From assembly GCA_965228005.1 (NCBI GenBank), contig CBDDGV010000003.1:930001-994000 (forward strand): 64,000 nucleotides of DNA, written 5' to 3'. Below are positions 33,268 through 42,692 of the stretch, piece by piece. The DNA is from JBCCXZ01 sp965228005. Lineage in GTDB: Bacteria; Planctomycetota; Planctomycetia; Pirellulales; Lacipirellulaceae. Each line of letters opens with the position of its first letter. The first letter of the stretch is position 1. The notes under the pieces are model-generated. The model did not search any database and was not told the origin of the DNA. It saw nothing but the letters and a program-made list of their open reading frames with translations. The position numbers were made by a program, and so were the translations under genes.

Positions 33268-34944
33268 ATGATCCGGAACAGTACGAAGGGCGCCCGAGTC
33301 GCTGCCTGGCTGGGCAGCTTCCTGGCAATGGTGGTGGCCGTCACGGGGCCGGCGGCGTCGGCCCAGGACTTCGAGACGACGGATTGGTCACAGGTAGACC
33401 GCTTCGACAGCTCAGACCCGACGAACCCCTACTTTTCTGATCCCAGCAGGCAGATCACTTGGGTGGGGCAATCGACCAGCCAGGCGGACTCGGTGATGAA
33501 TTCGGATTCCGCCCGGAGCGGGTTCGGCGTGGACGGCGCGGGGATCAGAATCGGCGTGATCTCTGATTCGTACAACGTCTTGCTGGGCGAGGCGGCGGGG
33601 ATCGCCTCCGGCGATCTCCCGGGGACGGGCAACCCGTTAGGCTTTGCGGCGCCGGTAACCGTCTTGAGGGACGACGCGGTTGGCACAGACGAGGGGAGGG
33701 CGATGGTCGAGCTGATCCACGACATCGCCCCCGGGTCGGAGATCCTCTTCCACTCCGCCTTTAACAATCGGGAGGCTCCGGGGCTCGCCCCGAGCACGAC
33801 CATCGCCGACGCGATCGATGCGCTGCGTCTCGCGGGCGCCGACATTATTGTGGACGACGTCGGTATCCTGACCGCGGCGAAGTACCAGGACGGGGCTGCG
33901 GCACAGGCTGTGGATCGCGCTTTCGCCGCCGGGATCCCCTACTTCTCGAGCGCAGGCAACAACGGGAACAACGCCTACGAGGCGGTCCATCAGAGTTCGG
34001 TCCCCGCGACGGGGTTCAACGACCTGCACGACTTCAACCCGGCCGGTGACTTTGACCAGATTCTGGACCTCGGCGTGCTGCCGCCCGGCGGCGAGTTTCG
34101 GGCCACGCTCTGGTGGGAGGACGCGTACGCATCGCTCGGGGGCACGCCGACCACCGACATGTCCCTGCAGTTTGTTGTCCAGAACCTCGCCGAAGGCGTG
34201 GACGCGGTTGTGGAAGCCGACCAAGACCAGTTGGCCGGCGCCGACCCGTTCGAGTTCGGCGGCATCGTGAACCCCTTCGCGTTTCCGCTCGCGGTAGGGA
34301 TTGCGGTGGACCGGGTGGCCGGGGGAGAGGGGAAGCTGCTGAGCATCGAGGTGTTCGGTCGCGATATCCTCGACGATAACGACACCGACTCGCCCACGAT
34401 CCATGGCCACAACGCGGCTGAGGGGGCGGTCGCCGTCGCCGCGCAATTCTACAACGACCCTGGCTTAGATGATGTCGAACCCTTCAGCGCGGAGGGCCCA
34501 ACGATGATTCTGTTCGACGAGTTAGGCGATCTTCTGCCGACGCCCGAATTCCGCGCGACGCCGCAGATCACCGGGATCGACGGCACGGACACGACGTTCT
34601 TCCCGGCCGGGCCGGGTGCGGACATCGAGCCGAACGGCTTTCCGAACTTCTTCGGCACCTCGGCGGCCGCGCCTCATGTGGCGGCGGTTGCGGCCCTGGT
34701 GTTGGAGCGGGCCGATACTCTGGGAGTTGACCTCACGCCGACGGAACTCTACGACCTGTTGTTTGCCTCGACAGTCGACATCGAAGCGACGGGCTTTGAC
34801 AACCTGAGCGGCTTTGGCCGACTCGATGCGTCGTTGGCGTTGTCTCAGGTGGTGCCGGAGCCTGGCGCGGCGGCGCTGGTGTTGTTAGCGTCTGTTGGCG
34901 GAACACTCGTCCGTCGCCGCCTAACGGAGTGTATTGTTGCTTGA
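33268..34944 (+). CDS. Subtilase-like (S8) secreted protein with PEP-CTERM tail
   Basis: Starts at the ATG at 33268 (MIRNSTKGARVAAWLG), 558 residues, with a signal peptide ending near PAASAQ. Subtilase landmarks: GIRIGVISDSYN (Asp100), the oxyanion Asn in FSSAGNNGNN, and FGTSAAAPHVAAVAALVLE (Ser465). At the place where subtilases have the catalytic His of H-G-T the sequence reads TDEGRAMVELIHDIAPG, with Glu142 there, so the classical His is not evident. Ends VPEPGAAALV, a hydrophobic stretch and RRR, a PEP-CTERM signal. Either a variant peptidase or an inactive homologue. The frame upstream to 33091 overlaps the stem-loop and is unlikely to be translated. Confidence 0.8.
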   Translation: MIRNSTKGARVAAWLGSFLAMVVAVTGPAASAQDFETTDWSQVDRFDSSDPTNPYFSDPSRQITWVGQSTSQADSVMNSDSARSGFGVDGAGIRIGVISDSYNVLLGEAAGIASGDLPGTGNPLGFAAPVTVLRDDAVGTDEGRAMVELIHDIAPGSEILFHSAFNNREAPGLAPSTTIADAIDALRLAGADIIVDDVGILTAAKYQDGAAAQAVDRAFAAGIPYFSSAGNNGNNAYEAVHQSSVPATGFNDLHDFNPAGDFDQILDLGVLPPGGEFRATLWWEDAYASLGGTPTTDMSLQFVVQNLAEGVDAVVEADQDQLAGADPFEFGGIVNPFAFPLAVGIAVDRVAGGEGKLLSIEVFGRDILDDNDTDSPTIHGHNAAEGAVAVAAQFYNDPGLDDVEPFSAEGPTMILFDELGDLLPTPEFRATPQITGIDGTDTTFFPAGPGADIEPNGFPNFFGTSAAAPHVAAVAALVLERADTLGVDLTPTELYDLLFASTVDIEATGFDNLSGFGRLDASLALSQVVPEPGAAALVLLASVGGTLVRRRLTECIVA

Positions 34945-35324
34945 CATGGCTTTAGGCATAGTAAGCGGGCCCCCGTCGGTGAGTCGTGCGGCAGAAACAG
35001 TCGCACAGATAGGGGCGCTGGCCGGGAAGTGCTGCGTGAGTTGGCCCGGGTCGCTCCCGTAGCCTTGATTCACCAGCGGGCTCTTCTTACCGCGGGTCGT
35101 AAGCGCCGGAACGACTCCACACGAGGCCGCAATCGCGGTGGTCGGAGCTGGCCACGCGAGTCGATCTTGGGCTCGGCCTCTCAATCGGCCCACTATACCC
35201 TCACGGCTTACGCCTTTGCGAAGTGCGACGCCTGTCCTGCTATGATGTTGTGTTACGCCAGTAGGGCAGGGTAAGAGCGCTCACGGCCGATCTTCAGTGT
35301 GGCTTAGCAGGAGAGAGTCCACTT
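34945..35324. other. Intergenic region, nothing recognised
   Basis: 380 bp between two plus-strand genes. Short frames on both strands lack family resemblance. A good ribosome-binding site (GGAGAG) lies at its right end before the deacetylase ATG. Confidence 0.4.
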
Positions 35325-37352
35325 ATGGCCATGTTTTCAGTCTCCGCCGCCGGCCTTTGGGCCAACGGTTCACCAATGGCTCTCCGAGCGACTTGCCTGT
35401 TGGTCGCTTGTTTCACCGCGTTCTGCAAGACGGGCCGTGCAGACACCTACACGCAGACGGTCACCATCCAGTTCGAGGACGCCGAATCGGCGCGGCGGGC
35501 CGTTGTGGCCATTGCACCTCTGTACGACGGTCACCACCGCGCGGTCTCGTGCCGGTGGGACGACAACTGGACGAGCGACAACGCGAAGACCCGTGACGTG
35601 ATGGAGGAGTTCGGGATCCGCGGGACCTGGTACCTGAACGATCGGCGATTCGATCCGAACGGCGGGAACGAGGACTACCTCTCGGTGGCGAAGAGCCTGC
35701 TGCCGGGCGGCAACTCGATCGGCAGCCACTCGCTGACGCACCCGTTCCTGACCTACTACCACGCGAACCGCATGTTCGAGGAAACGGCCGGCTGCCGCGT
35801 GGTGTGGGAGGCCGGGCTCGACAGGCCGGTCACCTCGTACGCGTTCTCGTTCGTCGACGTCCGGCCCGAGCCGGAGGACCGGCAGGTCACGCTCCGCATG
35901 CTCGAGACGCTCCGCAGGGCGGGGTACCACCACATCGCCGAGTATGTCGATTTCTTCCGCGACATCGATCTGCCGCTCGAGCTGTCGCCCATCCTGCCGC
36001 CGGAGAACCAGCCGTTCGAGAGTTTCCGTCAAGCCGCCGAGTGGGCCTACAACGACCCGGGGCTCACCGACCAGTTTCCGATGCTGTCGAACTCGATGCA
36101 CGCCTGGTACGAAACGCCTTTCTTAAACGAGTCGTACGATGCGTTGCGTCGACGGTTCGAGTTGCTGCGCGGGCTGGAAGACGTGTGGCACTGCAACCAG
36201 AACGAGTACGCGGCCTACCGGCGTCAGTTCCGTTCCGCGAAAATCGTCGAATCGACCGCACACGGAAGCGAGGTCACGGTGCGGCTCGAGAGGCCGCCCT
36301 TGCGGGTGTTGAACGACCCCACGCCGTTGACGCTTTCGGTCTCTGGCGTCGACCCTGCCAACGTGGCGTCCGTCTCGTGTGCTTCGGCCGAAGCCGTACT
36401 CTCGGACAGGCCGTTGGCCGACCGCCGGCTCTTCCACCTGCAGCACGACGGCGACCAGGGCTTGCCCGAGACCATCGGCTGGGTGGCGAACCCCGACAAC
36501 GGGGCCAGCGGCCTGAAGACCGATCCCGAAGGGGACTTCCCCTGGCTCCGTGGGTTGTTGTCGGCTGAGGGAGACGGGCTGCGGCTAGTCATTGAGCACG
36601 AGGCCGAGAACCCGCTGACCGACGTGCACGTCACCTGGAGGGCGCCGCTTCACTGGCGGGCGGTGCCGGCAACCGACCGGGCGGCGGAGATCGAGCCGAG
36701 TAAGCGTGCCGCCTTCACCGCGTCACTCAAGCCGACTGACAGCGTCCGGGCGCGGATCGGCGATCCGTACTTCGTGGCGGAGGTCGATTTCCGGTGCGGC
36801 GGCGTGCCGGGACGCGTGTTCTTCACCTGCAAGCGGTCCGGCGAGGCGCCCGACTCCTCCTGGCCGCGCGACGGTTTTGCGCTGCTCGGGCCGCTTGGTG
36901 CGGAGTCGTTCGATCGGGAGCGGTTCCTCGGCCTGGTCGAATCGGGCGAGTGCCCCGACGAGTGGCCCACGACCGGCGGGCCCGTATCGTGGCGGCCCCA
37001 GGCCCGAGACGGATACGTGCCGCACGAGCGGCTCAACCCGGAGTACGTCCGCACGATGGGCACGTGGGACGCACACTCGGGTACCTACGCTCTGAGGTCG
37101 AAGGTCGTGTCACCGGTCGAGCGCACCGCGAGGCTCGTGACGAGCCACGCCACGGAGTGCAACGTCGTGGTCAACGGCGAGCGGTTCACCGGGGGGACAA
37201 TTGCTCTGCGGCAAGGTGAGAACGAGTTAGTGATCGTGTACCCGGGAGCGACGCTTAAACCCGCGACCACCAGGCTCGCCGCGTGCTACGTGAGCATCCA
37301 GGACCCGCAGACCGGGCAGCGTTTTACGGACCTTAGGTACGAAGCCTACTGA
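35325..37352 (+). CDS. Secreted polysaccharide deacetylase-like protein
   Basis: 675 residues with a hydrophobic N-terminal leader (about residues 15-35, LRATCLLVACFTAFCKTGRA). The deacetylase (carbohydrate esterase 4-like) domain shows CRWDDNW (catalytic/metal Asp pair), FGIRGTWYLN and IGSHSLTHPFL (metal H-x3-H). It spans about residues 45-270. The remaining 400 residues are beta-rich (e.g. CNVVVNGERFTGGTIALRQGENELVIVY) and could bind sugars. It probably removes acetyl groups from an extracellular glycan; substrate unknown. The ATG at 35325 follows GGAGAG at a suitable distance. Confidence 0.8.
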   Translation: MAMFSVSAAGLWANGSPMALRATCLLVACFTAFCKTGRADTYTQTVTIQFEDAESARRAVVAIAPLYDGHHRAVSCRWDDNWTSDNAKTRDVMEEFGIRGTWYLNDRRFDPNGGNEDYLSVAKSLLPGGNSIGSHSLTHPFLTYYHANRMFEETAGCRVVWEAGLDRPVTSYAFSFVDVRPEPEDRQVTLRMLETLRRAGYHHIAEYVDFFRDIDLPLELSPILPPENQPFESFRQAAEWAYNDPGLTDQFPMLSNSMHAWYETPFLNESYDALRRRFELLRGLEDVWHCNQNEYAAYRRQFRSAKIVESTAHGSEVTVRLERPPLRVLNDPTPLTLSVSGVDPANVASVSCASAEAVLSDRPLADRRLFHLQHDGDQGLPETIGWVANPDNGASGLKTDPEGDFPWLRGLLSAEGDGLRLVIEHEAENPLTDVHVTWRAPLHWRAVPATDRAAEIEPSKRAAFTASLKPTDSVRARIGDPYFVAEVDFRCGGVPGRVFFTCKRSGEAPDSSWPRDGFALLGPLGAESFDRERFLGLVESGECPDEWPTTGGPVSWRPQARDGYVPHERLNPEYVRTMGTWDAHSGTYALRSKVVSPVERTARLVTSHATECNVVVNGERFTGGTIALRQGENELVIVYPGATLKPATTRLAACYVSIQDPQTGQRFTDLRYEAY

Positions 37353-37388
37353 TCAAGTGCTCGGGTGAAAGCCGTCAGGAGTTCTTCG

Positions 37389-38321
37389 TCAGACGCCTCT
37401 TCGCCGCAGAGTCTCTGAGGGCAGCTCGCCGTAGAGCTTGCGGTAGCGGGCGGCAAAGCGGCCGAAGGCCCATTCTCCGTGGGCGAGGAGTACCTGCCCC
37501 ACGGTGACTTCCTCGTGGTCGGCGGCCTTGAGGGCTTGGTGGATGAGGTGCTGCCGCCTGAGCAGGAGGTAGCGGGCCGGCCCGATGCCGAAGTACTCGT
37601 TGAAAGCCGTCCTGAGGGTCCGTTCAGAGACTTCTGCCGCGGTGGCCAGGTCTTGGACGGTCGTGAGTTTGCCGTTCTGTTGTTCGAGCAGGTCTAGGGA
37701 ACTGCGGATGATCTTGTGCCGGGAGATGTTCGGCCGCCCGGATTGAATGGGCTCGGCGGGTTCGCTGGGCAGGAGGATCTCGGACACGATTCTCTGAACG
37801 CTGTCCGCCGCCCGCGTTGCCGCCGGTGAGTCATCGAACTCCGTATTGTGGGCCGCGGCGCCGGATATCTGGAGGAGTGTCTCGCGGAACGAATCCACGG
37901 CCCGCGGGCTCGGCAGGGTCACCCTGCACGACCTGGAATCGGGTAGTGCGGCCTCATCGCCTAACCTGAACAGCGCTTTGGGAACGAACGCCACGCACCA
38001 ATCGTGCTCGGCCTTCGTGCTGAAACAGAATTCGCAGCCGGGTTCGAGGACGGCGACTGATTGGTCCGGCATCACAACGCCATTGGCCGTGTACTCCACG
38101 GCTTCCGAGAGCGGCAGGTAGACCATGTACCCGTCGTGGCGCAAGTCACCTTGGGCAATGTTGCCGCTGCCGAGTTTGCCGAACTGCAAGTTGATCGGTC
38201 CAAGGTCGACCGAAGCGGTAGACCACACTCGGCGCTTGGGGTTCCGCAGGAGCATCTTGCTGTCTACGTCACGAACCGATTCAGCGAACGCGTCGAAATC
38301 GCGAAACACTTGGGTTCGCAC
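37389..38321 (-). CDS. AraC-family transcriptional regulator
   Basis: 310 residues from a GTG at 38321, preferred because GGAGAG precedes it by 5 nt; ATG codons at 38378 and 38426 would extend the frame without a visible ribosome site. The N-terminal two thirds resemble an AraC-binding-type sensor (FDAFAESVRDVDSKMLL, HDGYMVYLPLSEAVEY). The C-terminal 100 residues carry the double HTH: TTVQDLATAAEVSERTLRTA and ARYLLLRRQHLIHQAL, then GEWAFGRFAARYRKLYGELPSETLRR. It is divergent from the aconitase X genes across 200 bp and is the likely regulator of that locus. Confidence 0.88.
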   Translation of the reverse strand: MRTQVFRDFDAFAESVRDVDSKMLLRNPKRRVWSTASVDLGPINLQFGKLGSGNIAQGDLRHDGYMVYLPLSEAVEYTANGVVMPDQSVAVLEPGCEFCFSTKAEHDWCVAFVPKALFRLGDEAALPDSRSCRVTLPSPRAVDSFRETLLQISGAAAHNTEFDDSPAATRAADSVQRIVSEILLPSEPAEPIQSGRPNISRHKIIRSSLDLLEQQNGKLTTVQDLATAAEVSERTLRTAFNEYFGIGPARYLLLRRQHLIHQALKAADHEEVTVGQVLLAHGEWAFGRFAARYRKLYGELPSETLRRRGV

Positions 38322-38521
38322 CGGCTCTCCAGCTTTATTGCCGAAAATGGATAGACAGCCGCTCGCCCCATGGGTCATCGTAGGCAAGCAACGGTTGGCA
38401 GCGGGCGGACGCCCCAGCCCAACCATCTCATCCTTTGCTCATCTGATATCGCGACGCGACTGCGCGGCTTCGTTGCGACGCGTCCCATTCTAGTCAATCC
38501 GTCGCGGATAAGGAGAACCTC

Positions 38522-40084
38522 ATGGAACGCAGGACTTTCGTCAAGACACTGCCCTCGCTGCCCATATTGACGGGCGCAGCCGTTGCTCTCGACGAGACGA
38601 CCCAGGGCGCCGCCGCTCAGGCGGGGCCGGGTTACAAGCCCGCCCAGACCGGCTCTGGGGTTCCTGCCTACGCGGGGAAGCTGCAGCACTCCGACGGGGG
38701 CGCAGCGGATTCGGGCGGGAAGCCCAACCTGGGGTTCCAGGACCGAGCGGCCGCTAATAGCCGGCCGGACCCCAAGGCGCCGTACCAGATGCCGCTCACC
38801 GACGAGGAGCAGGCGATCATGGACGGCAAGAAGGGGCCCGAGCTGGCGAAGGTGATGAAGATCGTGGTCGCTCACGGCAACGCCTTCGGCGCGGAGCGGC
38901 TGGTCGATCTGGGCGGGGCGCCGCACTGCTCGCTGTACACCGGCACGGACTACATGAAGCCGATGATCGACCTGTTCCAGGAGTGCGCCGCGGCGGGCTT
39001 GAAGACCTACGCGCCTTACACCGTCAACCCGCGTTGCTACGACCTGTACAACGTCAACAACAACGAGGTCGACATGCAGTTGATCTACGAGGGTTACCGG
39101 TACCAGCGGGACCTCGATTGGATGCACGCCCAACTCGGAGCTCCGGACCTGAACTACCGCAGCTGCGCTTGCTACGTGGACGAGGTCGGCAACGCACCCC
39201 CGCCAGGGACCTATGTGGCCTGGGCGGAGTCGTCTGCGATCAACTACGGCAACTCGGCGCTGGGGCTCCGGACCAACCGCAACGCGGGCGGCATGGAACT
39301 GCTCTGCGGCCTGCTCGGCAAGGCGCCGTTGTTCGGGCTGATGACCGACGAGGGCCGCATGGCCAACTGGCTTGTCGAGGTGAAGACCTCCGGGGAACCC
39401 GACCTGGGCGTGCTGGGCACGGCGATCGGCCTCAAGGTGATCGACGGCGTGCCTTTCATCACGGGCATGGAGAGAACCTTCGGCACCGAAGTCAGCAACG
39501 ACAACATGCACCTGCTGAAGAAGATGGGCAGCGCAACCGCGGCCAGCGGCGCAGTGGGGCTTTACCACGTGGAGAACCTCACGCCCGACGCGAAGGAGAA
39601 GGGACGCAGCCTGCTGAAAGAGGGCTATCAGACGTACGTCTACGACGACGCGGAAGAGGCGCGGGTGCTTGCCGGTTTCCCGGTCAAGTGGGAAGGCCGG
39701 CCGGAAGACCCGACGGTCTGCATGATCGGCTGCCCGCACAACACCTATCAAGAGATCTTCGATTGGGGGACGCGGGTGACCGAGGCGCTGGAGCGGCGCG
39801 GACTGAAGACCGCCGCGATCCCGACGAAACTTTTCTGCTCGAACGTGGTCCGTGACCGGCTGGTCAAGGAGCACCCGCTGCTGGTCGGCAAGATGACCGA
39901 AGCCAACATGCGGTTCACCAACATGTGCTCGGTGAGCTACGCCGGTATGAAGGGTTTCTCGGAGAGGACCTACGGCGTGACGAACTCGCCCAAGACGCGG
40001 AACTACTACCCCAGCGTCCGCTACCTCAAGGACGACGCGCTGATCGAGGTGCTCTGCACCGGCAAGATCCCCGCGGACGCGTAG
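38522..40084 (+). CDS. Aconitase X catalytic (large) subunit with Tat-like leader
   Basis: 520 residues. From about residue 90 the sequence matches the aconitase X large domain (formerly DUF521): LTDEEQAIMDGKKGPELAKV, AFGAERLVDLGGAPHC, the Cys-containing RSCACYVDEVG, the hallmark VAWAESSAINYGNSALGLRTNRNAGG, and a late VCMIGCPHNTYQEIFDWG. Known AcnX enzymes are Fe-S hydro-lyases (e.g. cis-3-hydroxy-L-proline dehydratase, archaeal phosphomevalonate dehydratase). The substrate here is unknown. The N-terminus MERRTFVKTLPSLPILTGAA resembles a twin-arginine signal (R-R-x-F-V-K plus hydrophobic stretch and AQA), followed by about 55 linker residues not in the family. The small subunit follows after 78 bp. 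Confidence 0.85.
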   Translation: MERRTFVKTLPSLPILTGAAVALDETTQGAAAQAGPGYKPAQTGSGVPAYAGKLQHSDGGAADSGGKPNLGFQDRAAANSRPDPKAPYQMPLTDEEQAIMDGKKGPELAKVMKIVVAHGNAFGAERLVDLGGAPHCSLYTGTDYMKPMIDLFQECAAAGLKTYAPYTVNPRCYDLYNVNNNEVDMQLIYEGYRYQRDLDWMHAQLGAPDLNYRSCACYVDEVGNAPPPGTYVAWAESSAINYGNSALGLRTNRNAGGMELLCGLLGKAPLFGLMTDEGRMANWLVEVKTSGEPDLGVLGTAIGLKVIDGVPFITGMERTFGTEVSNDNMHLLKKMGSATAASGAVGLYHVENLTPDAKEKGRSLLKEGYQTYVYDDAEEARVLAGFPVKWEGRPEDPTVCMIGCPHNTYQEIFDWGTRVTEALERRGLKTAAIPTKLFCSNVVRDRLVKEHPLLVGKMTEANMRFTNMCSVSYAGMKGFSERTYGVTNSPKTRNYYPSVRYLKDDALIEVLCTGKIPADA

Positions 40085-40162
40085 AGGTTGGCGAGGCGGC
40101 GCGGCTGCACGCGCCCGGCACAAGCTGAAACCACAGGCACAATTATTCGTTTGGAGTCACTG

Positions 40163-40612
40163 ATGGCCAAGAAGACTTTCAAGGGGCGTCCGCTGCTGGC
40201 GGGAAACCTGAATGGCAAGGCGCTCGCCTCGCAGCAGCCGCTCAACACGACCGGCTCCTATCTCGAGAACCTGTTCGGCGGCAATACGACGACGGCGCCC
40301 TGCACCGATCCGAACAACAAGGAGTTTTGTGGTAAGGAGCTTGGGGGCGCGATCATCTGCACCACCACGACGGTGGGCTCCTCCTTAGGCGGGGCGGCTT
40401 TGATGGGCGTGGGGAGTTTGGGTCTGGGCCCCAAGGCGATCCTGTTCTCGCAGCACGTCGACTCCGTCTCCCTGGCGGGGGTGCTGATGGACGACATCTG
40501 GAACGACCGCCGTGTGGTCACCATTGACCTGCTGGGCGATGAGTTCCTCGAGACCGTGAAGACGGGCGACCCGATCTCGATTCACGAGGACGGCACGGTT
40601 GAGGTAGGCTAG
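40163..40612 (+). CDS. Aconitase X swivel (small) subunit, DUF126-type
   Basis: 149 residues from the ATG at 40163, preceded by GGAG at 8 nt. It matches the AcnX small/swivel domain: an early KALASQQPLNTTGSYLENL, KELGGAIICTTTTVGSSLGGAAL (the G-S-S-x-x-x loop region), then GPKAILFSQHVDSVSLAGVLM and a C-terminal beta part IDLLGDEFLETVKTGDPISI. In other bacteria this domain is either fused to the large one or separate, as here. It has no signal peptide of its own, unlike the large subunit. If the complex is exported it would have to travel with its partner. Confidence 0.85.
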   Translation: MAKKTFKGRPLLAGNLNGKALASQQPLNTTGSYLENLFGGNTTTAPCTDPNNKEFCGKELGGAIICTTTTVGSSLGGAALMGVGSLGLGPKAILFSQHVDSVSLAGVLMDDIWNDRRVVTIDLLGDEFLETVKTGDPISIHEDGTVEVG

Positions 40613-40670
40613 TGGGCGTCTGTCTCTTCAATACGGGGCTTGCGGGTCCCGGTAGGCCGGGAAGCAGCGA

Positions 40671-41303
40671 TTGGATAAGACTGCCCTGCTCACGTTTGCC
40701 ACGGCTTTGTTCACGATCCTCAACCCGATCGGGAACATCGCCGTGTTCTCCGGCATGGTCGCCGGCTTCACCGGAGAGGAGCGGCGGCAGACCGCGCTGA
40801 AGTGCTGCGCGGCGATCGCGGTGATCCTCGTGGCCAGTGTTTGGGTCGGCGAGGCTGTCCTCGATTTCTTCGGCGTTCAAATCCCGAGCCTGCAAGCGGC
40901 GGGCGGCCTGATGATTGCTTCGATCGCCTGGTCGATGTTGCACAGCAAGCAGAGTGCGATACACGACACGAAGTCGGGCGACGATCCGGCCGAGTCGCAC
41001 GCGGACATCGCGGTCGTCCCGCTGGCGATGCCGATCGTCGCGGGGCCCGGCGCCATGGTGACCGTGATCGTGAACACGCATCAGTACAACGGCGCCGAAG
41101 CGAACCTGCTCATGACCGGGGTGTGCGTCGCGATGGCGGCGCTGATCTGCGGGGGGTTCCTCGCGGCCGGCCCGATTACCCGCCTGGTGGGCAGCAAAGG
41201 TATGGACATCGTCACCAAGCTGATGGGCGTGGTGCTGCTCGCCATCGGGGTGGGCATGTTCGCGGAGGGAGCGAAGGGGCTCCTGCCGGGACTGGCTGGT
41301 TAA
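40671..41303 (+). CDS. MarC-family integral membrane protein
   Basis: 210 residues starting at a TTG (40671). Six hydrophobic segments and the family blocks ALFTILNPIGNIAVFSGM near the N-terminus, FFGVQIPSLQAAGGLMIA, and VVPLAMPIVAGPGAMVTVI in the middle. MarC/YchE/YhgN proteins are membrane proteins, some linked to amino-acid transport, with no settled role in most bacteria. It is 58 bp downstream of the aconitase X small subunit on the same strand, so it may move a substrate or product of that enzyme. Confidence 0.88.
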   Translation: MDKTALLTFATALFTILNPIGNIAVFSGMVAGFTGEERRQTALKCCAAIAVILVASVWVGEAVLDFFGVQIPSLQAAGGLMIASIAWSMLHSKQSAIHDTKSGDDPAESHADIAVVPLAMPIVAGPGAMVTVIVNTHQYNGAEANLLMTGVCVAMAALICGGFLAAGPITRLVGSKGMDIVTKLMGVVLLAIGVGMFAEGAKGLLPGLAG

Positions 41304-41348
41304 CGCACGCGAGGGCTCCACGCCCAAACGCTGTTGAGATCGGGCTAC

Positions 41349-42692
41349 TTACCACGTGGAGCGGAGGCGGAGGCTGACGGCGGAGCCGAAATCGCGGACC
41401 GTATTCTGCGCGGGGTCGAAAATCGCCTGGTAGGCGATCGTGGCGTCCATCTCGGGAAAGAGCGGGAAGCGGTAGAACACCTCGATGTCCGACTCGTCAT
41501 TCGGCGCCCCCGTCGCACGGCCGAAGTTGTAACACAGCCCGAGGGCGTCGGCTTCGAAGCCCATGCGGTCGTAGCGGCCCGAGCGGAAGGGGTCGTAGTA
41601 GACCAAATGGGCGCCCGCCAGGCGTTCGTACACGGCGGAATCCTTGTAGCTCCTGCCCCAGCGGCCCACGGCGATCAGCCTGCCGTCGCTGGTCAGCTCT
41701 TGCTCGAGCTTGAAGTAGACGCCCCAGCCTTCGGCGCCCGTGCTGCCGTTGATCGCGAGCCCGTCGTCGGTGCCGTCGTTGTGCCAGAGCGTCACCTTCG
41801 AGTAGCCGGCGTTCTCCGTGAGCGGGAAGATCTTGGCTTGCAGCTCGAGTGCCTTGAAGAGGTCGCCCTCGCCGAGGTCGCCGAAGTCGGTCCGGTCGGC
41901 GTTCGCGTCGTGCACCACGCCGGCGATGTTGATGTTCTCGGTGAGGTAGAACCCTCCGATCATGCCGAGCCCCGAGTCGGGCAGAGCGATCGCGAACGCG
42001 CCGGTGCCGATCGGCAGGAACGTATCCAGCGGGGTGATGTGCCGAGAGGAGGCGAGGAACTGGTCGGGCGTGACCCGGCCGATGCGGTACCGCCAGCCGG
42101 CTTCGCGGCTGCCCTGCCGCCAGAAGAGGTTCCGCACCAGGAACGTCGGCGTGTAGGTGGTGAAGGGGTTGGCCGTGAACAGGGTCGTCCCCAGGCCTTG
42201 GGCGCCCAGGGTGACGGGGTCTGGCGGGCCGTAGTTCCAGCGGCCCTCGACGCTGATGGTGACTTCGCCCTGGTGCGCTTCGCCCTTCTTGTAACCGTCC
42301 CAAGTGCCGGTGAAGATCGCGAACGACGACATGCCGTAGTCGTCCGTGCCGGGGATGTTGTCCGGGAGGCCCTGCAAGAGGTGGTTGCCGGAGGCGCCGA
42401 ACTTGATGTCGGTGGCCTCGTAAACGCTCTTCTCCGCCGCGATCGTCAGGTCGCGCAGCGGCGTGAGCGGCGAGTTCAGGAACAGCGCGTCGCCGGCCTG
42501 GCGGCTGATCTCTCGCCTTTGGCGGATCCTCCGCAGCTCGACGACCGGGTCCTGGAGGTCGGTCGTCAAACCCGGGCGGTTGTCGAGCACAACCGTCGTC
42601 TGCGCGGTTGCTGTTTCAACGATCGCTGTTCCCAGCAGGCAGCCGGCCGCCATCAGACCGGCCGCCATCAGAAATGTGAGGAGCAATCGCAT
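41349..42692 (-). CDS. OprB-like carbohydrate-selective porin
   Basis: 447 residues from the ATG at 42692, with a signal peptide (MRLLLTFLMAAGLMAAG...ATAQ). The body has alternating hydrophobic beta strands typical of a 16-strand barrel, with IGRVTPDQFLASSRHITPLD, GMIGGFYLTENINIAGVVHD and GWGVYFKLEQEL, and it ends in an aromatic residue (RLRSTW), as outer-membrane barrels usually do. It probably passes sugars or other small solutes. It is convergent with the MarC gene, 45 bp apart. Confidence 0.82.
   Translation of the reverse strand: MRLLLTFLMAAGLMAAGCLLGTAIVETATAQTTVVLDNRPGLTTDLQDPVVELRRIRQRREISRQAGDALFLNSPLTPLRDLTIAAEKSVYEATDIKFGASGNHLLQGLPDNIPGTDDYGMSSFAIFTGTWDGYKKGEAHQGEVTISVEGRWNYGPPDPVTLGAQGLGTTLFTANPFTTYTPTFLVRNLFWRQGSREAGWRYRIGRVTPDQFLASSRHITPLDTFLPIGTGAFAIALPDSGLGMIGGFYLTENINIAGVVHDANADRTDFGDLGEGDLFKALELQAKIFPLTENAGYSKVTLWHNDGTDDGLAINGSTGAEGWGVYFKLEQELTSDGRLIAVGRWGRSYKDSAVYERLAGAHLVYYDPFRSGRYDRMGFEADALGLCYNFGRATGAPNDESDIEVFYRFPLFPEMDATIAYQAIFDPAQNTVRDFGSAVSLRLRSTW

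Noticed and set aside
38375..40123. 582-codon open frame on the minus strand
   Set aside because: Antisense of the aconitase X large subunit and part of the AraC gene's upstream region; low-complexity His/Val/Leu translation.
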